From positions 1 through 13,194 of the forward strand of contig DFDT01000206.1 of assembly GCA_002368865.1 (NCBI GenBank): a stretch of 13,194 nucleotides of DNA. Reading direction: 5' to 3'. The stretch is from Lachnospiraceae bacterium UBA3821 (GTDB taxonomy: Bacteria > Bacillota > Clostridia > Lachnospirales > Lachnospiraceae). Below are positions 1 through 7,445 of the stretch, one piece after another. A model generated the notes under the pieces. It made no database searches. It was not told the origin of the DNA and worked only from the letters and a program-made list of their open reading frames with translations. Position numbers and translations under genes: made by a program. Every line of letters begins with the position of its first letter. The first letter of the stretch is position 1.

Positions 1-699
<699 letters not shown>

Positions 700-747
700 G
701 CGGCAGAAGAAGTGATAAAGTGATAAGTAACAGAGAGGATCAGACAA

Positions 748-1152
748 ATGGCAGACAATCAGAATTTTCATCTGCGTATCATCACACCGGACAGAATGTT
801 TTATGAGGGCGATGTGGATATGGTGGAATTTAATACCACAGAGGGCGAAATAGGCGTTCTGCCGGGTCATATTCCTCTGACAGTTATTGTGAAACCGGGC
901 ATTCTGGTCATCACGGAGAAGGACGGCCAGAAAGAGGCGGCGCTTCATGCCGGCTTTGCGGAAATCCTGCCGGAGGGGATCACGATTCTTGCGGAGATCA
1001 TTGAGTGGCCGGAGGAGATTGACGGACACCGCGCGGAGGAGGCTATGAACCGTGCGAAAGAGCGTCTCGCCAGCAAGACACCGGAGACCGATATTGCCAG
1101 GGCTGAGACAGCGCTTCTGCGTGCAATGGCGAGAATTGAGGTTTTGAAATAG
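748..1152 (+). CDS. atpC: ATP synthase F1 subunit epsilon
   Basis: Epsilon subunit of the F1 central stalk. It couples rotation to the c-ring and in bacteria can inhibit ATP hydrolysis. The 134-residue length is normal. The N-terminal beta-sandwich domain (about residues 5-85) contains the typical FHLRIITPDRMFYEGDV start and the TTEGEIGVLPGHIPL segment. The C-terminal part (about 90-134) is the expected helical hairpin, rich in Ala, Glu and Arg. The ATG at 748 is preceded by AGAGAGG about ten bases upstream. It is the last gene of the atp operon: a strong terminator begins 23 bp after the stop. Confidence 0.98.
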   Translation: MADNQNFHLRIITPDRMFYEGDVDMVEFNTTEGEIGVLPGHIPLTVIVKPGILVITEKDGQKEAALHAGFAEILPEGITILAEIIEWPEEIDGHRAEEAMNRAKERLASKTPETDIARAETALLRAMARIEVLK

Positions 1153-1175
1153 TGAGGAAATATATGTAATAAGGG

Positions 1176-1211
1176 AGCTCTCAGGTGAAGTTTTTCGCCT
1201 GAGAGCTTTTT
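1176..1211 (+). terminator. Rho-independent terminator of the atp operon
   Basis: A 14-bp stem (AGCTCTCAGGTGAA paired with TTCGCCTGAGAGCT, one G-T wobble) closes a GTTT loop and runs into a T tract at 1207-1211. It lies 23 bp after the atpC stop, where the operon should end. Confidence 0.93.
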
Positions 1212-1511
1212 GCGGTGCAGAGAAGGAAATGCTTTTTAGTATAGATTTTAGAAATATTTTACTTGCACAAATTAATATTTGGTGATAGCTTAAAATTATA
1301 AAAGCAAATTCTTCTTTGCCGGAAATATACGGCGTCTACTATCATCTGCATGATTTTCAGAAAATTCTTGCTTTTATCCCATACAAAAGAGCAGGAGATT
1401 TCTGAAGGGTACAAAGGGCACAAAGGAAGGGATAGTTTTCACCGAATGACGCACTTTGAGGTTCCAACAAAGAACTCCTGCGGTAAGAAAATAACGACAG
1501 GAGGGAAAGAA
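1212..1511. other. AT-rich intergenic stretch without a convincing gene
   Basis: These 300 bases separate the atp terminator from the small gene at 1512. An open frame runs from 1350 into that gene, but its upstream part has no ribosome binding site and low-complexity composition, so I do not call it coding. The only structure I see is the inverted repeat at 1298-1377. TTGCAC at 1263 could be a -35, but the hexamer 17 bp later is TAGCTT, a poor -10, so no promoter is called. Confidence 0.6.
1298..1377. repeat. Long-range perfect inverted repeat with an inner hairpin
   Basis: ATAAAAGCAA at 1298-1307 and its exact reverse complement TTGCTTTTAT at 1368-1377 enclose 60 bases. Inside lies a small GCCG/CGGC hairpin around 1318-1333. 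In RNA this would give a long stem with at least one branch. It could be a leader structure for the gene at 1512 or a small remnant element. I do not recognise a known RNA family. Confidence 0.4.
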
Positions 1512-1729
1512 ATGAACAAATGGAAGAGAAGTGCGTCAAAGAAACGTAAGCAAGGAAGTATTTTTGATGATGTGATGCGGAGTACCCGATCCATAACTTT
1601 GACCATATCAATAAGCTGATGCGCAGCGACAAGAAAGCGGCAGCGGTAGTGGAGCTGCGCAAGATCACAGGGATGACTTATGAAGAATCGGTAGAGATTT
1701 TAGATAAATGGTACTTATATTATTATTGA
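1512..1729 (+). pseudogene. Small bL12-C-domain-like protein gene, disrupted by a single-base frameshift
   Basis: A perfect AGGAGG at 1499-1504 stands seven bases before the ATG at 1512, which begins MNKWKRSASKKRKQGSIFDD. That frame then loses sense and stops at 1617-1619. A second frame starting at 1577 continues with protein-like sequence (AEYPIHNFDHINKLM, then the VVELRKITGMTYEESVEILD region) and stops at 1727-1729. Joining them with one extra G at ATGCGGAG restores about 72 residues. The second half resembles the helix-turn-helix segment of the ribosomal protein bL12 C-terminal domain (VVREITGLGLKEAK type), which is my inference from pattern only. Frame 2 has a stop at 1568-1570 and no slippery heptamer follows, so programmed frameshifting looks unlikely. 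A real inactivating deletion and a sequencing error are both possible. A terminator follows 14 bp downstream. Confidence 0.68.
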
Positions 1730-1743
1730 GGCAGACTAACGGC

Positions 1744-1781
1744 AGGGCGCATGGTTTGGAAATCATGCGTCCTTAACTTTT
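1744..1781 (+). terminator. Hairpin terminator after the frameshifted small gene
   Basis: AGGGCGCATG (from 1744) pairs with CATGCGTCCT (to 1773) with one wobble. The stem continues inward three further pairs to a TGGA loop. The tail is TTAACTTTT, an imperfect T tract, so termination strength is uncertain. Confidence 0.7.
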
Positions 1782-1809
1782 GGCCGCAGTTTTTTTACGA
1801 GAACAATCA

Positions 1810-1838
1810 TTGAAACCCGCGTTCATATCTGCTAAAAT
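1810..1838 (+). promoter_or_regulatory. Sigma-A-type promoter of the four-gene operon
   Basis: TTGAAA at 1810-1815, a 17-bp spacer and TAAAAT at 1833-1838 (five of six consensus bases in the -10) predict a start near 1845. A 6-bp hairpin (GCAGTA/TACTGC, 1840-1861) would lie at the 5' end of the transcript. No other good promoter is seen before the gene at 1896. Confidence 0.72.
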
Positions 1839-1895
1839 GGCAGTATCACCAAAATTACTGCTCCCGCATACGTTATAAAAAAGACGATAAGGCAT

Positions 1896-2327
1896 ATGTG
1901 TATGGATTCCGGTTTGAAATTATTGCACACGTTTCCAAGCCATATTCCGTTGCCATATTATATGGATTACCCCGGTTATCAGGGGGCGAAAAAGGAGCAG
2001 GAGATACTGAAGGATATGGAATATCTGCAGCAGGCCTATCCCGGCGAGGTGAAGAAATACCAGCGGCGGATTGCGCAGATCCTGGATAAAATGGATTATG
2101 AGGGCAGCATGATCTACGATGAGTATCCGGACTTTACCAGTCTGCGGGATATGGCGGACAGTATGGTGAAAGTCATGCAGAACGAGGACAGGGATTGCCC
2201 CGAGGAAGAACGCGTGCCCGAGGAGAAATGGTGCTGGATCAGGGATATGGTCCAGGTGCTGTTGTGTGATGAAATATACAAAAGGCGGCACGGCGGCAGG
2301 AGAGGAAGCTATTTTTGGATGAATTAG
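1896..2327 (+). CDS. Conserved hypothetical protein, acidic, probably cytosolic
   Basis: 143 residues with no signal peptide, membrane helix or nucleotide-binding motif that I recognise. The pattern (a Tyr/Pro-rich N terminus, then a LEYLQQAYPGEVKKYQ-like helix, a KMDYEGSMIYDEYPD core at about 65-79, and a C-terminal DMVQVLLCDEIYKRR helix at about 117-131) is one I associate with uncharacterised Lachnospiraceae proteins; this is recollection, not a search. The start is uncertain. The ATG at 1896 is only three bases from AAGG at 1889-1892, whereas the ATG at 1902 sits nine bases from it and may be the real one. The 3' end overlaps the next gene by 13 bases, which suggests translational coupling. 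Function unknown. Confidence 0.82.
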   Translation: MCMDSGLKLLHTFPSHIPLPYYMDYPGYQGAKKEQEILKDMEYLQQAYPGEVKKYQRRIAQILDKMDYEGSMIYDEYPDFTSLRDMADSMVKVMQNEDRDCPEEERVPEEKWCWIRDMVQVLLCDEIYKRRHGGRRGSYFWMN

Positions 2328-3493
2328 GAAAACTGTTAGAGGAAATATTGAATAAAGATCTGCAGCAGATCGTGCTGAGCAACACCCGTGACGCGGCGCA
2401 GGGCACCAAGGTGAAGGTACGCCCTGTGCTGTTAGCGGGGGAGTTGTATTTTCAGGAGACACTGCAGAAAGGGACGCAGGTGTTCCATGAGAATCTGAAA
2501 AAGGACGGGATGCAGGAGCGCATTGCCGGCTATCTGGACAAGCTGTTCAAGCAGGGGAGTTTTACCGGGGCAGACGCAGACGGGCGGCAGATAGAGGCCA
2601 CGGTGCTGGTCAGCAAAAAGGGAAAAAAGACGGTGAAGGTGCGTAGGCAGCAGGAGGCATTCCCGCAGAGGGATCTGTCCCACAATCGCACCAAGCAATA
2701 CATTCTGATGGACGGCACGCCGGTTGATTTTCTGGTCGGGCTGGGGGTACAGACGCCGGACGGCAAAGTGACTAAGACAAAGTACGATAAATTCCGCCAG
2801 ATCAACCGATATCTGGAGTTCATTGAAGATGTGCTGGAGGCGCTGCCGAGGGACAGGACGCTTCGCATTATTGATTTCGGCTGCGGAAAGTCTTATCTTA
2901 CGTTTGCCATGTATTATTATCTGCATGAATTGCAGGGACGGGATATTCAGGTGACGGGGCTGGATCTGAAAGAAGACGTGATCCGTCACTGCAATGAACT
3001 GGCGGACAAGCTGCATTATACAAATCTGCATTTTGAGCGGGGCGACATCAGCACTTATACCGGTGCGGACCGGGTGGACATGGTGGTCAGTTTGCATGCC
3101 TGCGACAAAGCGACAGATTTCGCTCTGGAGAAAGCGGTAAAATGGAATGCAAGGGTGATCCTTGCGGTGCCGTGCTGTCAGCATGAGCTGAACGGGCAGA
3201 TGCGCTGCGAAACGCTGCAGCCGGTGCTAAAGTATGGGATCGTCAAGGAGCGCATGGCGGCATTGCTGACGGATGCTCTGCGGGCGGATCTGCTGGAGCA
3301 GCAGGGATATGAAACGCAGATATTGGAATTTATCGACATAGAGCACACGCCGAAAAATCTGCTGATTCGGGCGGTGAAGCGGACGGATCAGACCGGTGTA
3401 AAGAACATGAAACGCAGGTCGGAGAATTCCGACATCCGTGGGGTTGCGGAATTTTTACATGTGAATCCCACATTGGAGCAATTGTTGCAATAA
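2315..3493 (+). CDS. Class I SAM-dependent methyltransferase (Methyltransf_32-like)
   Basis: A 392-residue predicted S-adenosylmethionine-dependent methyltransferase; substrate unknown. The Rossmann core begins near residue 183. The SAM-binding loop is IIDFGCGKS (185-193), followed by the acidic end of strand 2 (TGLDLKED, 214-221). VVSLHACDKATD (257-268) and the VPCCQHEL segment (285-292) are the features that point to the Methyltransf_32 group. The 180-residue N-terminal extension contains SHNRTKQYILMDG (122-134), which looks conserved but which I cannot assign. The frame starts at TTG 2315. AGGAGAGG at 2298-2305 lies nine bases upstream, and no ATG gives a comparable frame, so a TTG start is preferred. 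It overlaps the preceding gene by 13 bases, and the next gene follows after 19 bp. A nucleic-acid substrate is plausible but not shown. Confidence 0.9.
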   Translation: MDELGKLLEEILNKDLQQIVLSNTRDAAQGTKVKVRPVLLAGELYFQETLQKGTQVFHENLKKDGMQERIAGYLDKLFKQGSFTGADADGRQIEATVLVSKKGKKTVKVRRQQEAFPQRDLSHNRTKQYILMDGTPVDFLVGLGVQTPDGKVTKTKYDKFRQINRYLEFIEDVLEALPRDRTLRIIDFGCGKSYLTFAMYYYLHELQGRDIQVTGLDLKEDVIRHCNELADKLHYTNLHFERGDISTYTGADRVDMVVSLHACDKATDFALEKAVKWNARVILAVPCCQHELNGQMRCETLQPVLKYGIVKERMAALLTDALRADLLEQQGYETQILEFIDIEHTPKNLLIRAVKRTDQTGVKNMKRRSENSDIRGVAEFLHVNPTLEQLLQ

Positions 3494-3512
3494 CGGCTGG
3501 AGTAATTTTTCA

Positions 3513-6041
3513 ATGAAAAAAGTTTTGATAAAGATCATTGTCTTTCTGGTGACTTTTGTGGTGGCGTTAATCGTTGCCGGCAAAGTGATGAACCAGGGGC
3601 ATGACAATATGACGATGGAGATGGCTGCGGCTACGCTGCCTGTCATGCATGTGGAGCGCGACGGCGTGGCCTACAATGAATTGCATGGTTATGTCGTACC
3701 CATGGATGTAGCGTCCATGCGGGATGTGGTGACCGTGCTGGGGGAAAATCGGGAATTTTCCGTGCAGGTCGACACCTACGGCAGGAATGTGACGGGAATG
3801 TCATTGGAAGTGCGCAGTATCGACGGAACCCGCCTGATCGAGAATACACCGGTCACGGGGCTGCAGACGGAAAAGAAAGCGTTTTCCGTGGTTGTGAGCC
3901 TGAAAGACCTGATCGAGAAAGACCGGGAATATTCTGTGAAGCTGACGCTGACACTGGATGATGACAGGCAGGTTTCCTATTACACCCGCGCCATATGGAG
4001 CGAGTCGCTGCATATGGAGGAAAAACTGGATTTTGTCAGGGATTTTCATGAGAGGCTGTATGATAAAGAAGCGGCGAGAGAGCTGACAAGATATCTGGAA
4101 ACCAACGCCCAGCTGGAGGACAATACCTCCTTTCACAAGGTTAACATTCACAGCAGTTTTAAGCAGATCACCTGGGGAGATCTGGGGGTAAGGGAAGAAA
4201 CGGAGCCCGTGATCCTGATGACGGAGATCGGGGAGCAGACAGCTTCCTTTTTGGTGAATTTTCTGGTTTCCACAGAGTCGTCTCAGACCAGGACCTATTA
4301 TCGGGTGGTGGAGCATTACCGGATCCGATATACCTCGGACCGGATCTATCTTTTGAATTATGAGCGCACCATGACGCAGATCCCGGATGTGGAGAAGATG
4401 TATGCCAATGATAAGATCCTGCTGGGGATCACGGACAGCAACATTCCGCTGGCAGAAAGTGAGGACGGCAGTACGGTGGCCTTTGAAGTGGACGGATCCC
4501 TGTACAGCTACAACTCGGTGAGCAATAAGCTGGCGGTGGTATTCAGTTTTTACGATCAGGCTTACACGGACAACCGTGCCATGTATGACCGGCATGGAAT
4601 CAAGATCCTGAATGTGGATGAGGGCGGTAATATCTGTTTTGCGGTTTACGGTTATATGAACAGAGGGCGGCATGAAGGGGAAGTCGGGATTCAGGTTTAT
4701 ACTTACAACAGTACTCTGAACACGATAGAGGAAAATGTTTATATCCCTTATCACAAAGAGTATGCCCTGCTAAAGCCGCAGATGGAGCGGCTCCTGTATC
4801 TGAACCGGGAGCAGGTGCTTTATCTGATGCTGGAGGATGTGATCTATTCCATCAATCTGGAAGAAAAGACCTACTATCCGCTGGCTACGATCACCCAGAT
4901 AGACACTGCCCAGATTTCGGAAAGTAACTGGATCGTCGTCTGGCAGGAGGGAGAGGATATCTATCACAGCCGCAAGCTGAATATCCGAAATCTGAATAAT
5001 GATGTCCAGCAGGAGATCCGTGTGGGTGCGGACGACGCGGTGAAGCCCCTGGGATTTATGGGGGAGGATATTATTTACGGCGTTGCCAGAGAGGAAGATA
5101 TTTACAGGGAGAGTTCCGGACGAATCCTTTTTCCCATGTACAAAGTATGCATCTGTGACGCCCAGGGGAATCTGCTGAAGGAATATCAGCCGGAGGGAGT
5201 ATATGTCACGGAGTGCAATGTGGAGAGTAATCAGATCACGCTTTCCCGGGTGAAAAAGCAGGAAAACGGCAATTATGTCGAGACCACGGCGGATCAGATC
5301 ATGAACAGTACGAAAGAGGAGACCGGGAAGTTTGTGATCGTGGCTCCCGGGATCGACATTTATGAGCGCTATGTGCAGATCCAGACCAGACACAATATTG
5401 ACAGTAAGACGATCCAGATCCTGACTCCGAAAGAGGTGGTGTTCGAGGGCGGACGAGAGCTTGTGCTGGAGGCGGAAAGCGATGCCACCAGATACTATGT
5501 TTATGGGGCGTACGGTGTGGAGAACCTGTTCAGCTCTCCGGCGAAGGCGGTGCTGCTGGCAAACGAAGTGTCCGGGGTGGTGGTAGATCAGAACGGTCAC
5601 CGCATCTGGCGGAAGGGAAACCGTGTGGCACGCAACCAGATCATGGCAATCCGGGAGGATAAGACGACGGAGGAAAAAGGCAGTCTTGCAGTCTGCCTCG
5701 ATACCGTGTTAAAATATGAGGGAGTTGTGCGGAACACACAGGCTTTGCTGGAACAGGGACAGACGGTGCAGGATATTCTGCAGGCGAATCTGGAGAACGT
5801 GCAGGTGCTGGATCTGGCGGGCTGTGAATTGGATGCCATGCTCTATTATGTAAATCAGGATCTGCCGGTGCTGGCGCTTCTGTCGGATGGCGAGGCAGTT
5901 CTGATCACCGGATTTAATGAGTACAATGTGGTGGTTATGGATCCGAAGAAGGGAACCTTAGCCAAGATGGGCATGAACGATGCCACGGATTGGCTGAAAA
6001 AGAACGGGAACAATTTTGTGACCTATATCCGCACAGAATAA
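3513..6041 (+). CDS. Membrane-anchored extracytoplasmic protein with a C-terminal degenerate C39-like domain
   Basis: 842 residues. Residues 5-24 form one strongly hydrophobic helix after MKK, so the rest is predicted outside the membrane; I see no lipobox and no signal peptidase site I would trust. Residues about 50-310 are mixed alpha/beta. About 310-640 is rich in short strands (Tyr, Val, Ile alternating with turns such as DGSLYSYN and DEGGNICFAVYG), consistent with a beta-propeller-like fold; this is inference. The last 115 residues match the layout of C39-like peptidases: a Cys in CLDTVLKYEG (C728), a helical middle, PVLALL, then GEAVLITGF and VVMDP (D810). In active members the GEAVLITGF position reads GHxVVVTG, so the catalytic His is Glu794 here, and the domain is probably a binding module. 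The ATG at 3513 has a weak GGAG ten bases upstream. It lies in an operon with the methyltransferase before it and the small helical protein after it. Function unknown. Confidence 0.88.
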   Translation: MKKVLIKIIVFLVTFVVALIVAGKVMNQGHDNMTMEMAAATLPVMHVERDGVAYNELHGYVVPMDVASMRDVVTVLGENREFSVQVDTYGRNVTGMSLEVRSIDGTRLIENTPVTGLQTEKKAFSVVVSLKDLIEKDREYSVKLTLTLDDDRQVSYYTRAIWSESLHMEEKLDFVRDFHERLYDKEAARELTRYLETNAQLEDNTSFHKVNIHSSFKQITWGDLGVREETEPVILMTEIGEQTASFLVNFLVSTESSQTRTYYRVVEHYRIRYTSDRIYLLNYERTMTQIPDVEKMYANDKILLGITDSNIPLAESEDGSTVAFEVDGSLYSYNSVSNKLAVVFSFYDQAYTDNRAMYDRHGIKILNVDEGGNICFAVYGYMNRGRHEGEVGIQVYTYNSTLNTIEENVYIPYHKEYALLKPQMERLLYLNREQVLYLMLEDVIYSINLEEKTYYPLATITQIDTAQISESNWIVVWQEGEDIYHSRKLNIRNLNNDVQQEIRVGADDAVKPLGFMGEDIIYGVAREEDIYRESSGRILFPMYKVCICDAQGNLLKEYQPEGVYVTECNVESNQITLSRVKKQENGNYVETTADQIMNSTKEETGKFVIVAPGIDIYERYVQIQTRHNIDSKTIQILTPKEVVFEGGRELVLEAESDATRYYVYGAYGVENLFSSPAKAVLLANEVSGVVVDQNGHRIWRKGNRVARNQIMAIREDKTTEEKGSLAVCLDTVLKYEGVVRNTQALLEQGQTVQDILQANLENVQVLDLAGCELDAMLYYVNQDLPVLALLSDGEAVLITGFNEYNVVVMDPKKGTLAKMGMNDATDWLKKNGNNFVTYIRTE

Positions 6042-6070
6042 TTCGAAACAGAAAGAGAGGAAAAAGAAAC

Positions 6071-6322
6071 ATGGACATTGATCAGATCAAGAACAATCTC
6101 CCCGAGAAGATCCAGGAGGTAGTGGCAAAGGTTTCTGCGGATAAAACGCTGCTGGAGCAGTTTCAGAAGGAACCGGTGAAAGTTGTGGAGAAAGTGGCAG
6201 GCGTAGACCTTCCCGATGATGTGGTGAACAAGATCATCGACGGAGTCAAGGCAAAGCTGACGGCGGACAAGGCTTCCGGCGTGATTGGCGATGTGGCGGG
6301 AGCGCTCAAGAAACTGCTGTAA
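6071..6322 (+). CDS. Small helical protein of unknown function, leader-peptide-like
   Basis: 83 residues, predicted almost wholly helical, with no signal peptide or membrane helix. The sequence has an acidic/amphipathic front (MDIDQIKNNLPEKIQ), a middle with LLEQFQKEPVKVVEKVAGVDLPDD (about 32-55), then NKIIDGVKAKLTADK and a short amphipathic cationic tail ending in ALKKLL. The 'FxxxPxxxxxxxxGVDLPDD' pattern is recurrent in small clostridial proteins in my memory and weakly resembles the nitrile-hydratase/Nif11-type RiPP leaders, which carry a Leu-Pro motif after a Pro-containing helix. The ATG at 6071 is preceded by GAGAGG ten bases upstream; an open frame from 5990 overlaps the previous gene and has no such site. 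It is the last gene of the operon, 29 bp after the C39-like protein gene. No modifying enzyme is visible next to it, so a precursor role is speculative. Confidence 0.85.
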   Translation: MDIDQIKNNLPEKIQEVVAKVSADKTLLEQFQKEPVKVVEKVAGVDLPDDVVNKIIDGVKAKLTADKASGVIGDVAGALKKLL

Positions 6323-6364
6323 CCTATCTGCCGGAATGGGCAGAAAGCTATAGGGAATTATAGG

Positions 6365-6402
6365 GAAACCCGGATGTGCAATGCATTTGGGTTTCTTTTT
6401 TT
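6365..6402 (+). terminator. Strong rho-independent terminator of the four-gene operon
   Basis: A 12-bp stem (GAAACCCGGATG with CATTTGGGTTTC, two G-T pairs) and a 7-base loop are followed by seven T at 6396-6402. A weaker hairpin (TCTGCC/GGCAGA, 6327-6344) precedes it. Confidence 0.93.
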
Positions 6403-6437
6403 CGAGAACAATGAGGCGGGCGGACACGTTTGCCATG

Positions 6438-6461
6438 CTTTTGCAGAAAATGTTGCAAAAG
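6438..6461. promoter_or_regulatory. Candidate operator: perfect 8-bp inverted repeat upstream of the first Xre gene
   Basis: CTTTTGCA at 6438-6445 and TGCAAAAG at 6454-6461 form a perfect dyad with an 8-base centre, ending 30 bp before the -35. A further half-site, TTTTGCA, sits at 6525-6531, just after the -10 and touching the ribosome binding site. This is the layout expected of a regulator that controls its own transcription, but the binding protein is inferred. Confidence 0.5.
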
Positions 6462-6491
6462 TAATCTATAAAAAATAAATGTAAAATATAG

Positions 6492-6521
6492 TTGACAAAA
6501 GCAAAGCAAGTGATGTAATAT
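6492..6521 (+). promoter_or_regulatory. Promoter of the Xre / membrane protein pair
   Basis: Consensus -35 TTGACA at 6492-6497, an 18-bp spacer and -10 TAATAT at 6516-6521. The predicted start near 6528 leaves a very short leader, with AAGGAGG at 6531-6537. Confidence 0.82.
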
Positions 6522-6544
6522 ATATTTTGCAAGGAGGAAACATT

Positions 6545-6757
6545 ATGAGAAATTTGAAACTGAAATTCAAACGGATTGAATTAAACATGTCACAGACGGA
6601 GCTGGCGGAGAAAGCCGGCGTGACCAGACAGACCATCGGTCTGATCGAAGCGGGGGAGTTTAATCCGTCACTGAAACTGTGTATCGCTATATGTAAAGCG
6701 TTAGGCGTTACCCTGGATGATATTTTCTGGGAGGAAGAGGAAAAACAGGAATCATGA
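6545..6757 (+). CDS. Short Xre-family helix-turn-helix regulator
   Basis: 70 residues, almost only a Cro/C1-type DNA-binding domain. The helix-turn-helix is at about 16-37 (MSQTELAEKAGVTRQTIGLIE), followed by the FNPSLKLCIAICKALGVTLDDIF part that completes the five-helix fold. The tail is acidic. The start is the ATG at 6545, seven bases after a perfect AAGGAGG; the TTG at 6527 in the same frame overlaps that site and is not used. This class usually represses its own operon. Its stop overlaps the nearest downstream in-frame ATG (6754) as ATGA, so it is co-transcribed with the membrane protein that follows. An adjacent dyad (6438-6461) is a candidate binding site. Confidence 0.94.
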   Translation: MRNLKLKFKRIELNMSQTELAEKAGVTRQTIGLIEAGEFNPSLKLCIAICKALGVTLDDIFWEEEEKQES

Positions 6758-6783
6758 AACAGATCATGGAGAGGAGAATGATG

Positions 6784-7299
6784 ATGAAACAGAATGAAAA
6801 GAGAAAAAATAATCTGGATGAGAGACAGGAGCAGATATTGCTCCAGGTGGAGCACCGCGGCTGCTGGCTGGCCTTTTGGGGACTGTTGATCGCGCTGATG
6901 GTGCAGTTTGTCATGGGAAGAGATTTTACTTATATGGCAGGAGAGTGGATCGTGTTCATGGTGCTTGCGGTGTATCTGGTGGGTGCCTGTGCCAAAAGGG
7001 GAATTTGGGACAGACATTTTAAGCCGGATGGAAAGACGAATTTGATTTTTTCCGCAGTCTCTGCCATAGTGTTCGGCGGTGTGATGTTTGCTAAGTGTTA
7101 TCGAAATTTTCCGGATAAACCGATAGGCAGTATTGCATCCGGTGTATTCACGACAGGGTTTGTGTTTGTGATCGTTTTTGCCACATTGAGTGTTATGGCA
7201 GGGATCGTCACCAAAAGGCAGAAGAATCTGGATGCCGAACCGCTGGATGTCGAAGCGGATGCGGATAATCTGACTGATGCAAATGACCTGAGACGATAA
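6784..7299 (+). CDS. Four-helix membrane protein (possibly DUF6773), partner of the Xre regulator
   Basis: 171 residues from this start. Hydrophobic segments lie, from the start at 6784, at about 27-44, 53-70, 87-103 and 118-141, giving four predicted membrane helices. A conserved-looking entry sequence NNLDERQEQILLQVEHRG precedes the first, and the tail is acidic and cytosolic. The LDERQEQ...EHRGCWLAFWGLL pattern recalls the family I know as DUF6773; I cannot confirm this. The frame is open from ATG 6754, which overlaps the Xre stop. I prefer ATG 6784 because AGGAG at 6772-6776 is seven bases before it, whereas 6754 has only a poor site. In-frame ATGs at 6778 and 6781 are also possible. Pairing of a tiny Xre protein with a small membrane protein is common in Firmicutes, but the signal they handle is unknown. 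Confidence 0.86.
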   Translation: MKQNEKRKNNLDERQEQILLQVEHRGCWLAFWGLLIALMVQFVMGRDFTYMAGEWIVFMVLAVYLVGACAKRGIWDRHFKPDGKTNLIFSAVSAIVFGGVMFAKCYRNFPDKPIGSIASGVFTTGFVFVIVFATLSVMAGIVTKRQKNLDAEPLDVEADADNLTDANDLRR

Positions 7300-7306
7300 A
7301 ATAAAA

Positions 7307-7346
7307 TTTAATGAAAAACATTAAAAAGTTATTTACAAACATGTTT
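7307..7346. promoter_or_regulatory. Two candidate operators at the DUF2975-xre promoter
   Basis: TTTAATG at 7307-7313 and CATTAAA at 7319-7325 form a perfect 7-bp inverted repeat just upstream of the -35. AAACATGTTT at 7337-7346 is a perfect 10-bp palindrome within the -35/-10 spacer, a classical position for repression. Binding by the Xre protein of this operon is inferred. Confidence 0.45.
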
Positions 7347-7360
7347 ACCCATGATATAGT
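7332..7360 (+). promoter_or_regulatory. Promoter of the DUF2975-like / Xre operon
   Basis: TTTACA at 7332-7337, exactly 17 bp, then TATAGT at 7355-7360; both boxes match five of six consensus bases. Predicted start near 7367, about 79 nt before the gene. Confidence 0.8.
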
Positions 7361-7445
7361 AGCCTCACAAGACATTTAACGATAAACATAAAAAAATTAA
7401 TGTAAAATGTGGCGCGGGAACAACGCAAAGAAAGTGAGGCAAATT

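Noticed and set aside
1350..1511. Upstream extension of the small open frame at 1512
   Set aside because: No ribosome binding site before 1350; the perfect AGGAGG at 1499-1504 points to the ATG at 1512.
1556..1577. Programmed ribosomal frameshift in the small gene
   Set aside because: The run of T would be the slip site, but the shifted frame hits a stop at 1568-1570 before the protein-like part begins, and no slippery heptamer follows.
3801..4754. 317-residue open frame on the minus strand
   Set aside because: It lies opposite a well-supported large gene, has a composition rich in His, Ile and Arg typical of a shadow frame, and has no recognisable motif or ribosome binding site. Other minus-strand frames, such as 4770-5600 and 2432-3184, are the same kind.
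5694..6041. Active C39 peptidase
   Set aside because: The position of the catalytic His is Glu794, so protease activity is unlikely even though the overall layout fits.
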